Below the pieces are notes generated by a model. That model saw only the letters and a list, made by a program, of their open reading frames with translations. It was not told the origin of the DNA and did no database searches. Source: Lentibacillus sediminis (lineage in GTDB: Bacteria > Bacillota > Bacilli > Bacillales > Amphibacillaceae). From it: a stretch of 64,000 nt of DNA. Each line of letters opens with the position of its first letter. Within the stretch, counting starts at the first letter, position 1. The position numbers and the translations under genes were made by a program. The DNA lies in the NCBI RefSeq assembly GCF_002763455.1, contig NZ_NIXK01000001.1:124001-188000 (forward strand). The letters are read 5' to 3'. This document shows, in pieces, positions 9,950 through 18,617 of the stretch.

Positions 9950-10345
9950 CTGTCAAAAGGATTACTTCACCACATTGAAATATATGTCTCTGATTTAAAT
10001 AGATCCGTTGATTTTTGGGGTTGGTTACTTGAAGAGTTAGGATACAGTCCTTTTCAAAAGTGGGAAAGCGGCCAAAGTTGGAAGATAGATGATATTTACA
10101 TCGTTTTTGTTCAAACAGAAGAGCGGTTTCTGGACGTTCCTTACCACAGATGTCGTGTTGGTCTAAATCATTTAGCATTTCACGCAATTTCACGCCAGCA
10201 CGTTGATGATATGACTAAGAAATTAAAAGATAAAGGGACTACTATACTTTATACAAACCAGCATCCATTCGCTGGTGGAGAAGACCATTACGCTGTTTAT
10301 TTTGAAGATCCGGATAGAATTAAAGTGGAACTTGTAGCTCCTTAA
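9950..10345 (+). CDS. VOC family protein with CTG start
   Basis: An open frame of 131 residues that lacks any ATG, GTG or TTG near its start. Translation from CTG 9950 gives SKGLLHHIEIYVSDLNRS after the first residue, then FWGWLLEELGY, GLNHLAFHA and 'AVYFEDPDRIKVELVAP', a complete two-module glyoxalase/bleomycin-resistance fold ending at TAA. AGAGGGGGG lies 6 nt before the CTG, and the in-frame TAA at 9932 excludes anything further upstream. Full conservation of the fold argues for a working gene with a rare CTG start. A start lost by mutation is the alternative. Confidence 0.8.
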   Translation: MSKGLLHHIEIYVSDLNRSVDFWGWLLEELGYSPFQKWESGQSWKIDDIYIVFVQTEERFLDVPYHRCRVGLNHLAFHAISRQHVDDMTKKLKDKGTTILYTNQHPFAGGEDHYAVYFEDPDRIKVELVAP

Positions 10346-10618
10346 CTGTAAAACAAATGGACGCGACCTTTGGATCCAGTTCATTATCTGAAACTGCTAT
10401 GCACATAAAGATGAAGACATTACTGGCTGTATCTTTCAAAATCGGAATCGAAGAACAAAAACTAAGGGAACTCACGAAAAACTCATTTGTAAAATTAAAT
10501 TTTGTAAAAGTATGATTTTAAAAAGAGGAGCCTTGATAGGTGGGTTAGAGACATCCTGTTATTGAGCGATGTATTGCTGACTTACAATCTATTAAATAAA
10601 AGAACGGAGGTGGATATT
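10346..10618. other. non-coding stretch with no recognised content
   Basis: About 270 AT-rich bases between the VOC and Nudix genes. No convincing gene, terminator or promoter was found. An open frame from 10562 runs into the Nudix gene but has no ribosome binding site. It may hold decayed coding sequence. Confidence 0.4.
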
Positions 10619-11026
10619 ATGAAAAGGGTCGACGTAGTCTATGCAATAATACAAAATCATTTAGGCCAATTTCTTATGGTTGAGAATGAGGGTAAAAGTT
10701 GGAGTTTGCCAGGTGGAGCAGTTGAAGCAAATGAGACACTTGAAGCGGCAGTAGTTCGTGAAGTTTATGAAGAGACGGGCTTGAGCATAGAAGCAAAAGG
10801 TATAGTGGCTATTAATGAGGCGTTTTTTAAGGAATCTGGCAATCATGCAATCTTTTTTACATTTAATGCGACCGTAAGAGAAGGGAATGTCCATATAATA
10901 AATCCTGAAGAAATAACCAACATTCAATGGGTAGAGGTTGAAAAAGCGAATGAGTTAATGCCATATCATGTTAATGGTGTAGAGCCACTGATTGGTCAGA
11001 TCATCCCTTATACATATCAAAAATAA
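10619..11026 (+). CDS. Nudix hydrolase
   Basis: 135 residues. The Nudix box GX5EX7REUXEEXGU is complete: it starts at GGAVEANETLEAA and ends in REVYEETGL (about 36-58), giving the Mg-binding helix that cleaves nucleoside diphosphate-X substrates. ATG 10619 follows CGGAGG at 7 nt, so 19 upstream codons of the open frame are left out. Substrate cannot be assigned; MutT-like housecleaning or coenzyme hydrolysis are possible. Confidence 0.9.
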   Translation: MKRVDVVYAIIQNHLGQFLMVENEGKSWSLPGGAVEANETLEAAVVREVYEETGLSIEAKGIVAINEAFFKESGNHAIFFTFNATVREGNVHIINPEEITNIQWVEVEKANELMPYHVNGVEPLIGQIIPYTYQK

Positions 11027-11124
11027 TGGTGATCTGTATTTATTCAATGAGCAACAGCTTTTACCTATCTCCTTTATCAAGTCTGGATGTAGGTTATCGG
11101 AAAGCGGAATAGGTGGGCGAGAAT

Positions 11125-11619
11125 ATGGAATCTAAGCTAATTATCATACGAGGAAACTCTGGGAGCGGAAAAACAACGACTGCGAAAAGTCTTCAAAATC
11201 ATTTCGGGCGTGGAACGTTAGTGGTTGCTCAGGATGTCGTTCGCCGTGACATGTTGAAGGTTCACGATAGAGAGGGGAACCTTTCCATTGATTTGATTCG
11301 CGAAATTGCAAAATATGGTAGAGATAAATGCGAAGTTGTGATTGTGGAAGGTATCTTGAATAAAACTCGTTATGGTGAAATGCTGAATAACTTGATCCAG
11401 TTTTATAATGAAAGGGCATTTACTTATTATTTTGATCTACCTTTTGAGGAAACAGTCATACGTCACAACACTAGGGCGAAAAAGATGGAATTCGGAGAGG
11501 ATTCCTTACGTTCCTGGTGGAACCCAAATGATTATCTTGGCGTAGATAGAGAAATGATATTGACGGAGAATATGTCAGAGAAGGATGTTTTGGAGCTGAT
11601 TTTAGATCAACTAGAATGA
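11125..11619 (+). CDS. P-loop kinase (AAA_33/uridine kinase-like)
   Basis: 164 residues. Walker A at the N terminus, RGNSGSGKTTTA, is followed by 'VVAQDVVRRDML' and 'VVIVEGIL' (Walker B region), and later by an Arg-rich lid ('RHNTRAKKMEFGEDSLRSWW'). This matches small zeta-toxin/uridine-kinase-like phosphotransferases often found as single genes in Bacilli. The ATG at 11125 has AGGTGGG at 7 nt; a GTG 12 bp upstream is less well placed. The phosphate acceptor is unknown. Confidence 0.8.
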   Translation: MESKLIIIRGNSGSGKTTTAKSLQNHFGRGTLVVAQDVVRRDMLKVHDREGNLSIDLIREIAKYGRDKCEVVIVEGILNKTRYGEMLNNLIQFYNERAFTYYFDLPFEETVIRHNTRAKKMEFGEDSLRSWWNPNDYLGVDREMILTENMSEKDVLELILDQLE

Positions 11620-11673
11620 TTGTTCGAAATTGGGTTTGAAATACTAGATTGCTAGCTCTGAGAGGGAGGAGTA

Positions 11674-12165
11674 ATGGAAAATCATAAATTCCATGAGTTT
11701 TTAAGTATAGCAAGAAAATTGAATGAGATACAAATTACACCATTGTTAATGGGGTCAGTTGGTTTAGAAGTTGTTACAGAAAAGAGCTGGGATGCTCAGG
11801 ATTTAGATATTCATGTCCCTGGTGATAAAAGAGGCTGGGAAGTCCCTGCTAAAAAAGCTATTTTTGATTGGGATCGTATAGCGCGGCTTATGGAATCTCT
11901 TGAATATCGCTTAGTAGATTTACATGAGCATGAATTTGTGAAAAGTGGTTTATTCGTCGGGTTTGGCGTTATTGATACTTTGCCGTCTTTTGCGGGAGTG
12001 ATGTTAGAGGACTTGGAAATTCATAAAAAGGAAGGGGCAAAATTTTACTTATTAACACCGAAACAGTATTTACGTGTTTATGAGGCTTCATTGCAAGACA
12101 GTTATCGAGCAGATAAAAATAATTATAAAGATATACATAAGATTGAGTATCTAACAAAGGCATAA
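11674..12165 (+). CDS. nucleotidyltransferase-like protein
   Basis: 163 residues with start supported by GGGAGGAG. 'PLLMGSVGLEVVTEKSWDAQ' followed by DLDIHVPG has the GS...DxD arrangement of the nucleotidyltransferase fold; conserved 'LLTPKQYLRVYEASLQDSYR' near the end is typical of this small family. Function is not known; it may modify a small molecule. It follows the P-loop kinase by 54 bp on the same strand. Confidence 0.6.
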   Translation: MENHKFHEFLSIARKLNEIQITPLLMGSVGLEVVTEKSWDAQDLDIHVPGDKRGWEVPAKKAIFDWDRIARLMESLEYRLVDLHEHEFVKSGLFVGFGVIDTLPSFAGVMLEDLEIHKKEGAKFYLLTPKQYLRVYEASLQDSYRADKNNYKDIHKIEYLTKA

Positions 12166-12180
12166 TTGTTGAAAATCAAA

Positions 12181-12209
12181 TGAACCTTTTCGCCCCTCCA
12201 ACTGTATAA
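12181..12209 (+). promoter_or_regulatory. possible ECF-sigma promoter
   Basis: TGAACCTTTT at 12181-12190 and TGTATAA at 12203-12209 resemble an ECF-type AAC -35 and CGTA-like -10; 17 nt lie between AAC and TGTA. It is just upstream of the three-gene cluster that contains an ECF sigma factor, so autoregulation is plausible but unproven. Confidence 0.35.
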
Positions 12210-12242
12210 GTTAGTAAAAGTATGAAAAGGAGTCGATAAGGT

Positions 12243-12614
12243 ATGGCTTTAGGATGGATCATCAGTACGATTGTAGCAGCAATTCTTGGAACGACATATG
12301 CAGTGCTAATTGCGTCGATGAATAAAAAAGTTGCTCGGGATAAAAAGGGTGATATTGACTTTAGCAAGTCGGACATTTATTTCCACTGGACGAGATGGGA
12401 TTATGTCATCATTATAGCTGCTATTCATACATTTTTGTGTATAATGGGCCTTTTGTTATTTTTGCTTCGGGGCGACAACATCGACAGCCCTTGGATACAA
12501 TTTTTCATTCATCAAACGTTCGTGTTTTCATTAATCACATTTATCTGGTTCATTACCAGGATCGCATTTGTATTTAAAGGGATAAAAGCGCGGTGGTCGG
12601 ATGAGTTCAAGTAA
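12243..12614 (+). CDS. small three-TM membrane protein upstream of ECF sigma
   Basis: 123 residues, not recognised. Hydrophobic segments at about 5-25, 55-78 and 88-112 with a positively charged loop (MNKKVARDKKGD) suggest three transmembrane helices. AAAAGGAG lies 11 nt before the ATG. The 3' end overlaps the sigma-factor gene by 14 bp, so it is the first gene of that operon and may belong to the signal-sensing part. No function is known. Confidence 0.65.
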   Translation: MALGWIISTIVAAILGTTYAVLIASMNKKVARDKKGDIDFSKSDIYFHWTRWDYVIIIAAIHTFLCIMGLLLFLLRGDNIDSPWIQFFIHQTFVFSLITFIWFITRIAFVFKGIKARWSDEFK

Positions 12615-13125
12615 AGAGGCGGTATCTGCGGATATGGAAAAGCGGAATGAGCTTTTAATGGAGGAACTGTTTGTTGCCTATAGAACGCCAATTTACCAGT
12701 TTCTCTACCGGTATTGCCAGGATGAACAACTGTGTTTTGATCTCGTGCAAGATACCTTTGTCCGTTTTCATAAATACCAGGATCATTTCGATGAGAATAA
12801 ATCCAGTATCAAAACGTATTTGTTCCGCATGGCTTACCAGCTCATGATAAATCGGATAAAAAAACGGAGCCGAATGAAAAAAATACTGCCATTTTTATAT
12901 GTGCAAAGTCAGCAACAGAGCTTTCCACACGAAGACAAACTCACGGTGCAAGCAGCAATTCAGCAACTGCCCGATGAACAACGGGCAGTTATTCTATTAA
13001 CCTACTATCATGATCTGTCGCAAAAGGATATTTCGGAAATTCTTGAAATCCCGGTAGGCACCGTGAAGTCACGGCTGCATGCTTCACTGAAAAAATTGAA
13101 AGAATTACTGGAGGTGAACAAATGA
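12601..13125 (+). CDS. ECF-type RNA polymerase sigma factor
   Basis: 174 residues with region 2 ('YRYCQDEQLCFDLVQDTFVR', about 37-56) and region 4 helix-turn-helix ('LSQKDISEILEIPVGTVKSR', about 141-160) of extracytoplasmic-function sigma factors. It would direct core polymerase to a small stress regulon. It overlaps the upstream membrane gene by 14 bp and the next small gene by 4 bp (ATGA), giving a tight operon in which the neighbours probably control its activity. Resembles the SigY/SigV class in layout, but I cannot assign a subgroup. Confidence 0.92.
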   Translation: MSSSKEAVSADMEKRNELLMEELFVAYRTPIYQFLYRYCQDEQLCFDLVQDTFVRFHKYQDHFDENKSSIKTYLFRMAYQLMINRIKKRSRMKKILPFLYVQSQQQSFPHEDKLTVQAAIQQLPDEQRAVILLTYYHDLSQKDISEILEIPVGTVKSRLHASLKKLKELLEVNK

Positions 13126-13358
13126 GTAAAAGGGAGATCCCAGATGAGCTTCACAACAAGCTGGATGAATTTCACGTGGAAATGCCGGACATCCCAGTGA
13201 AAAGAAGCAGGCTGGAACGACTGGCAAACTGGATTTATGCTCCGGCAAAGGATCCGTTGGAAATATTGGGTGTAAAGGGGAATTCCATTGCTCGAGTGGC
13301 ATTTTACCCGCTCATCTTTTTGCTCGTTTTGTTTTTTGCACCGGTTTTCTTTATTTGA
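13122..13358 (+). CDS. putative tiny anti-sigma factor, single TM
   Basis: 78 residues. An acidic/amphipathic N-terminal half (residues 1-40) is followed by one C-terminal hydrophobic helix (about 58-77), the topology of a membrane-anchored anti-sigma protein or of YxlC in the B. subtilis sigY operon. GGAGGTG precedes the ATG, which overlaps the sigma stop. There is no ZAS zinc motif (His-x3-Cys-x2-Cys), so binding to the sigma factor is inferred from gene order alone. Confidence 0.65.
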   Translation: MSKREIPDELHNKLDEFHVEMPDIPVKRSRLERLANWIYAPAKDPLEILGVKGNSIARVAFYPLIFLLVLFFAPVFFI

Positions 13359-13458
13359 AGTTTATAGAGAGAAATTCAGTGAGTGAAATAGTAGCTACAC
13401 AAAAGGGACATCTGATTACTATGACGAGAGAAATATTAAAGAAATGACGGAGGGTTTT

Positions 13459-13866
13459 ATGTCTAATTCTATACAGGATAAACATGAAGATTTCATCCAA
13501 ACTCATGATGCTTATTTCTCTAAATGGGCTGATGTGATGAAAACCGGAGATACTTCCCAACTGGAAAAAATCATGTCGGCTGAATATTACGTCACCTTTT
13601 TTATCCGCGGTCAAGAAAAACCTGCATTTTTTAATCGCTCAGAGGCTGTGAAAGGTATGCGTCAATCCGTTTCTTTTCATGGCGGTGAGAAAAAGAGGTT
13701 TGAGAACAGGGTCATTCGGTTAAGAAACGCCAAAAATGCAGTTGTTTTTTACGAACAGGTTCTCGAGAAAAATGGCGAGGAATTAGCTCGTTTGTTTACG
13801 ATTGAGAACTGGTACAATAATGGTGAACAATGGAAAATTATCCGGGAAGTGCAAGAGCATGTTTAG
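13459..13866 (+). CDS. NTF2/SnoaL-like (DUF4440-type) protein
   Basis: 135 residues: an N-terminal helical part ('FIQTHDAYFSKWADVMKTGD') followed by a curved beta-sheet pattern ending 'NGEQWKIIREVQEHV', typical of the NTF2-like cone fold. Members include small isomerases, polyketide cyclases and many unassigned proteins. ATG 13459 has CGGAGGG directly upstream; an ATG 15 bp earlier is not preceded by a site. Function unknown. Confidence 0.7.
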   Translation: MSNSIQDKHEDFIQTHDAYFSKWADVMKTGDTSQLEKIMSAEYYVTFFIRGQEKPAFFNRSEAVKGMRQSVSFHGGEKKRFENRVIRLRNAKNAVVFYEQVLEKNGEELARLFTIENWYNNGEQWKIIREVQEHV

Positions 13867-13928
13867 TTAAGTAACGGAATTTTCATCAACTTAAACTGCT
13901 AAATGAGTCAATTTAAGGAGAGGATCCA

Positions 13929-14498
13929 ATGAAGGTTCGGCTTACGGAATACGATGAGAACTGGATTCGAATATTTGAGGATGAGACTCAACTTTTAAGA
14001 AGGGTATTTGGCGATGAGGTAATAAAATTTGAACATTTTGGCAGCACTTCTGTACCAGGGTTGAAGGCAAAACCTGTTATTGACATGATGTGCCTTGTTC
14101 AAGACATTGGGAAAATCGATTCATTCAATGAACAAATGCTATCGCTTTGCTATGATGTTGCTGGCGAATGGGGCATACCAGGCAGAAGATTATTCCGTAA
14201 GGGCGGGGAAAACAGAACCCATCATATTCATGTTTATCAAATTGATCATCCTCAAATTAAACGACATTTGGTGTTGCGAGATTATTTAAGGACCCATCCT
14301 GCAGAAGTCGAACGATATACACGTTTTAAAGAAGAATTAGCCGGGCGGTATGATGATACGAGCTTCTACAGCAAAGCAAAAAAGCCATTCGTGAAGGAAA
14401 TGGAGCAGAGGGCACTTGATTGGTTTGAGCAGCATAAACAAGGAGGCTTATATTTTGGAGAAATTTCAAGAGAAGAACTTAATTACAATGACACTTGA
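13929..14498 (+). CDS. GrpB/UPF0157 family protein
   Basis: 189 residues of the UPF0157 (GrpB) family, a nucleotidyltransferase-fold family often fused to dephospho-CoA kinase. The signature 'HFGSTSVPGLKAKPVIDMM' lies at about 38-56 and 'KRHLVLRDYLRTHPAEVERY' near 120. AAGGAGAGG lies before the ATG. Its 3' end overlaps the next gene by 44 bp, so the two are translated from one message. Biochemical role not established. Confidence 0.9.
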   Translation: MKVRLTEYDENWIRIFEDETQLLRRVFGDEVIKFEHFGSTSVPGLKAKPVIDMMCLVQDIGKIDSFNEQMLSLCYDVAGEWGIPGRRLFRKGGENRTHHIHVYQIDHPQIKRHLVLRDYLRTHPAEVERYTRFKEELAGRYDDTSFYSKAKKPFVKEMEQRALDWFEQHKQGGLYFGEISREELNYNDT

Positions 14499-15336
14499 TA
14501 AAGTGGATTTTCAATTACAAGAAAGACATAACTTCAATTGGTTAAAACAATTGGGGAGTGTTTTTTGCGTGTTTGATCAACAGGATTCAGGAAATATAAG
14601 TTTCGGTGTGGAGAAAGATGGTCAAAAGTATTTTGTGAAATATGCCGGAGCAAAACCTGTTGACTTTACTGGAAACACGCAGGATGCTATCGGACGGCTG
14701 AAAAAGTCTGTGCCAGTTTACCAATCGTTAAAACACCCAGACCTAATAAAGTTTTTAGATCATTTTTCCACTGAAAATGGTTATGCACTGGTATTTGAAT
14801 GGTTTGAAGGCGAATGTTTGCATTCTCATTGGTCGTTTGGCGGAGCAGCAAAATATACGAACCCTAAGTCACCGTACTATCGTTTTAAGAAGTTAGAAGT
14901 GAAAAAACGTTTAAAGGCCTTAAATGCGATCCTTTCTTTCCATACTTATGCAGAATCGCAAAACTATGTTGCAGTAGACTTTTATGATGGCAGTATTCTA
15001 TACGATTTCAAGAATGATGAAGCAAAAATATGCGATATTGATTTTTATCGAAAATCACCTTCTGTAAATGATATAGGTGAGAACTTTTGGGGTTCAACTC
15101 GTTATAAATCACCGGAGGAATATGAACTTGGCTCTCCAATCGATTCTGTTACGAATGTCTTTAATCTTGGGGCGATTGCGTTTGGGCTACTGGGGGGCGA
15201 AAAGGATCGATCCTTCTCAAAGTGGGACGCTAATCAAGGTCTTTATGAAGTTGCCATAAGAGCTGTTGATGAAGATCGCAGTAAAAGGTATTCAACCGTG
15301 AAAGAATTTTATGAGGCTTGGAAGATTAATCAATAA
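14455..15336 (+). CDS. Ser/Thr protein kinase-like protein (TTG start)
   Basis: 293 residues with a eukaryotic-like kinase fold: ATP-binding Lys in 'GQKYFVKYAG', catalytic-loop Asp in VAVDFYDGSILYDF, metal Asp in KICDIDFY (DID instead of DFG) and an APE-like STRYKSPEE. The glycine-rich loop is weak (DSGNISFGVE). I start at TTG 14455, which has AGGAGG at 8 nt; the next ATG (14488) lacks a site. The gene begins inside grpB. It may phosphorylate proteins or small molecules (aminoglycoside-kinase relatives); the target is unknown. Confidence 0.75.
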   Translation: MEKFQEKNLITMTLDKVDFQLQERHNFNWLKQLGSVFCVFDQQDSGNISFGVEKDGQKYFVKYAGAKPVDFTGNTQDAIGRLKKSVPVYQSLKHPDLIKFLDHFSTENGYALVFEWFEGECLHSHWSFGGAAKYTNPKSPYYRFKKLEVKKRLKALNAILSFHTYAESQNYVAVDFYDGSILYDFKNDEAKICDIDFYRKSPSVNDIGENFWGSTRYKSPEEYELGSPIDSVTNVFNLGAIAFGLLGGEKDRSFSKWDANQGLYEVAIRAVDEDRSKRYSTVKEFYEAWKINQ

Positions 15337-15410
15337 AAATTTAAACGTGGACGATTTCCCTAAGTGGGGTCGCCCTTATTTGAAAAACCACAGCAGAGGA
15401 GCTCACAACC

Positions 15411-16199
15411 ATGATTAGACAACTCACAAAAGAAGATCATGCCAAATGTTTTCAGCTGCTAAAAACGAAGCCGGCTGAAAACTTGTTTATTATTGGAGAC
15501 ATCGAGGCGTATGGCTATGAGCAGGAATTTCAGAAGGTATGGGGTGAATTTAATGGAGATGGTGAGCTGATGGCTGTTTTGCTGAAATATGAAGAAAATT
15601 ACATACCGTTTGCCGCAGGTCCTTTTGATGCTAAGGGGTTTGCAGAAATTATCTCACAGGATTCGGAGTATCGGATGCTGTCCGGGTTACAAGAGATCAC
15701 AGCACAAATCGAGCCGTATATCGGACGGCAGCTGAAGCGGAAACGAAAGATGTATTATGCAAAATGCACCAATGTTAAACAGGAAAATCAGGATACACAA
15801 GTGGTTCAACAGGCCCTGCCGGAAGATGCCGGACAGTTGGTGGAACTGCTCAATCACATCCCGGAATTCGCCGACACTACCATAACGGCAGAACGAAAAC
15901 GCCGTGGCTTGGAGACCGGTTTTTCACGGACATTTTTCATCAAAGAAGACGGGAAAATGGTGTCCACTGCTTCGACAACGGCAGAAAATTCCCTGTCCGG
16001 CATGGTAGTTAGTGTGGCACCCCTAGAAGCTTTTAAGCGAAAAGGATATGCAACCAAGTGTATGGTCAGGTTGTGCAGTAAGCTTCTGAGTGAAGGCAAA
16101 GAACTCTGTTTGTTCTATGACAATCCGGAGGCCGAGGCTATCTATAAGCGTATCGGATTTGAGGATATCGGCTTTTGGATGCTGTATTCGTATCGGTGA
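15411..16199 (+). CDS. GNAT family N-acetyltransferase
   Basis: 262 residues: an N-terminal divergent GNAT-like half and a catalytic C-terminal half with the acetyl-CoA loop 'VSVAPLEAFKRKGYATKCMV' (about 199-218) and the family ending 'AEAIYKRIGFEDIGFWMLY'. GAGGAG lies 8 nt before the ATG. Its acceptor is unknown. It is the last gene of the accessory run before the fatty-acid operon. Confidence 0.85.
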   Translation: MIRQLTKEDHAKCFQLLKTKPAENLFIIGDIEAYGYEQEFQKVWGEFNGDGELMAVLLKYEENYIPFAAGPFDAKGFAEIISQDSEYRMLSGLQEITAQIEPYIGRQLKRKRKMYYAKCTNVKQENQDTQVVQQALPEDAGQLVELLNHIPEFADTTITAERKRRGLETGFSRTFFIKEDGKMVSTASTTAENSLSGMVVSVAPLEAFKRKGYATKCMVRLCSKLLSEGKELCLFYDNPEAEAIYKRIGFEDIGFWMLYSYR

Positions 16200-16280
16200 A
16201 AATGGTGGGTGAGGGAAGTTTTTTGAATGGAAATACGGCTTTCCCGGTCCACATTAAATCATCCAATTAGTAATTAACGG

Positions 16281-16309
16281 TTGACTGAATGATCATTCAT
16301 ATTTATAGT
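16281..16309 (+). promoter_or_regulatory. SigA promoter overlapped by FadR-like operator
   Basis: TTGACT (16281-16286) and TATAGT (16304-16309) are separated by 17 nt. Inside the spacer, TGAATGATCATTCA (16286-16299) is a perfect 14-bp palindrome. It matches the half-sites of the B. subtilis FadR operator (TGAATGA...TCATTCA). A TetR-type repressor bound here would block polymerase; acyl-CoA release is known for FadR. It drives the fadF operon, whose own tetR gene at 24768 is a candidate for the repressor. Confidence 0.85.
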
Positions 16310-16465
16310 AAAGGTAACGAAACTTTATCTGTCCAATAACATCATTTTGAAATCGCTATCATCTCGCGCCGCACTGCGGCACGTATGCAGTGGTTGGTTT
16401 GCTAGTTGAATAGGATTTCAAGCGCACGTATCACGATAGATTACTGCAAAAGGGGGAGCGGGACA

Positions 16466-18574
16466 GTGGATACATTTTTGCTGATTAATTGGATTGCGTT
16501 TATTGCGATCACCATGTATGGCATTTACTTGTTTGCTAAAGTCATAGCTACCAGAGTGGCTTACATCCGGCTGGGGAAGAAGTCCGAGTTTGATAGGGAT
16601 CTCAAATGGCGTCTCAAGCGCATCGGGAAGATTGTGTTTGGCCAGTCGAAACTGCTGAAGGATAAAAAATCGGGCGCGATCCATGTGATGATGTTTTATG
16701 GTTTTATCCTGGTTCAGTTTGGGGCCATTGATATGTTTGTGAAAGGCCTCGTGCCAGGGAATCATTTGCCGCTTGGATTTTTTTACCCGGGATTTGTGTT
16801 CTTCCAGGAACTGGTCACGTTAATGATCCTGGTGGCTGTGGCTTGGGCGTTTTATCGCCGCTACATGGAAAAACTTGTGCGGCTGAAGCGAGGATTTAAG
16901 GCTGGACTTGTATTAATATTTATTGGAACATTGATGGTGTCGGTCCTGTTCGGGAATGCGATGGCGCAAATCTGGCATGGCCATGCAGCGACATGGACAG
17001 AGCCGGTTGCCAGTTTAATAGCGTTAGGCTTCGGTTGGTTGTCTCCGGCCGCGGCGATGGTGCTGTTTTATGTGGCATGGTGGGTACATACCATCACGAT
17101 TCTGACATTCCTGGTTTATGTGCCGCAGTCCAAGCATGCGCATTTAATCGCAGCGCCGGTCAATGTGTTCTTGAGCAAACGCACACCGGGCAAATTGCAG
17201 AAAATTGATTTTGACATGGATGAAGATGAAGAACAGAACGAAGAAGATATTTCTTTCGGAGTCGGAAAAGTGGAAGACTTCGAGCAGCGGCAAATGCTGG
17301 ATTTCTATGCTTGTGTCGAATGCGGGCGCTGTACTGATGTGTGTCCGGCTTCGGGAACAGGGAAAATGCTGTCACCGATGGATATTATGATCAAACTGCG
17401 CGACCACTTGACCGAAAAAGGCGCAGCAATTACCGGAAAAAGCCCCTGGGTGCCTGCTTATGCCTTTGCCGGAGCACAGGGAAATCAGGCGAGTGCAAGC
17501 AATGAGGCGGCGGCCACGGTGCAGGACCTCAGCATGATCGGGGATGTTATCACACAGGAAGAGCTTGCCGGTTGTACGACGTGCCGCAACTGTGAAGATG
17601 CCTGCCCGGTAAATAATGAACATTTGGGACAAATCATCGACATGCGCCGCTATCTCGTGATGACCGAGGGGAAAATGGATCAAGAACAACAGCGTGCAGT
17701 AATGAACATCGAGCGCCAGGGTAATCCGTGGGGGCTTTCAAAAAAAGACCGCATTAAATGGCGTGAGACGGACGAATCGGTGTCTATTCCGACGATTAAA
17801 GAACTGAAAAAAGAAGATAAAGACTTTGAATATCTGTTTTGGGTAAGCTCCATGGGTTCCTATGACAGCCGGAGCCAGAAAATCGCGATTGCTTTTGCCA
17901 AACTGATGAATCAGGCGGGCGTCAGCTTTGCGATTCTTGGAAACAAGGAAATGAACTCCGGGGATACGGCACGCCGAATCGGGAATGAATTTTTATTCCA
18001 GGAAATCGCTGAGAAAAATATTAAAGAATTTGAGAAAAATGGTGTGACCAAGATTGTAACGATTGATCCGCATGCTTATAACATTTTCAAAAATGAGTAC
18101 CCGGATTTTGGTTTTGAGGCAGAGGTCTATCATCACACACAAATGCTGTATGACCTGGTGATGAATGGCAAACTGAAGCCGCAGCTCTCGATTAATGAGC
18201 GTCTGACCTACCATGATTCCTGTTACCTGGGAAGATATAATGGGGTGTATGATCCGCCGAGGGAAATCTTAAAGGCGATTCCGGGTCTGGAACTGGTGGA
18301 AATGAAGCGCAGCAAGGAAAACGGCATGTGCTGTGGAGCGGGCGGCGGCCTGATGTGGTCCGAGGAAACGACCGGCAACCGCATCAATGTGGCCCGCACG
18401 GAACAGGCTATGGCCGTTGAGCCGACCATGATTTCCAGCGCCTGCCCGTTCTGTCTGACGATGCTGAGTGACGGAACGAAGGCAAAAGACGTGGATGAAG
18501 ATATCAGTACGATGGACGTTGCGGAAATTTTGGCATTGTCCGTGTTTACGGAAGAAGAAGAGAAAACAGCTTAA
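16466..18574 (+). CDS. fadF: FadF-type iron-sulfur oxidoreductase
   Basis: 702-residue membrane Fe-S protein that probably passes electrons from electron-transfer flavoprotein (fed by acyl-CoA dehydrogenases) to menaquinone. Five or six N-terminal helices resemble nitrate reductase gamma. Two 4Fe-4S motifs follow: CVECGRCTDVCP (from about 283) and CTTCRNCEDACP (from about 370). Two CCG-type cysteine domains follow: HDSCYLGRYNG, then CCGAGGGLMW at about 622 with SACPFCLTM. GTG 16466 follows AGGGGGAGCG, so the longer open frame from 16406 is not used. First gene of the FadR-like-controlled operon. Confidence 0.92.
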   Translation: MDTFLLINWIAFIAITMYGIYLFAKVIATRVAYIRLGKKSEFDRDLKWRLKRIGKIVFGQSKLLKDKKSGAIHVMMFYGFILVQFGAIDMFVKGLVPGNHLPLGFFYPGFVFFQELVTLMILVAVAWAFYRRYMEKLVRLKRGFKAGLVLIFIGTLMVSVLFGNAMAQIWHGHAATWTEPVASLIALGFGWLSPAAAMVLFYVAWWVHTITILTFLVYVPQSKHAHLIAAPVNVFLSKRTPGKLQKIDFDMDEDEEQNEEDISFGVGKVEDFEQRQMLDFYACVECGRCTDVCPASGTGKMLSPMDIMIKLRDHLTEKGAAITGKSPWVPAYAFAGAQGNQASASNEAAATVQDLSMIGDVITQEELAGCTTCRNCEDACPVNNEHLGQIIDMRRYLVMTEGKMDQEQQRAVMNIERQGNPWGLSKKDRIKWRETDESVSIPTIKELKKEDKDFEYLFWVSSMGSYDSRSQKIAIAFAKLMNQAGVSFAILGNKEMNSGDTARRIGNEFLFQEIAEKNIKEFEKNGVTKIVTIDPHAYNIFKNEYPDFGFEAEVYHHTQMLYDLVMNGKLKPQLSINERLTYHDSCYLGRYNGVYDPPREILKAIPGLELVEMKRSKENGMCCGAGGGLMWSEETTGNRINVARTEQAMAVEPTMISSACPFCLTMLSDGTKAKDVDEDISTMDVAEILALSVFTEEEEKTA

Positions 18575-18617
18575 TAGAAGGAGGGGGGGACATCCCCTCT
18601 TTTCTTTAGCATAGAAC

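Noticed and set aside
16370-16405. Short GCCGCAC/GTGCGGC-like hairpin before fadF
   Set aside because: Too short and without context; probably part of the leader only.
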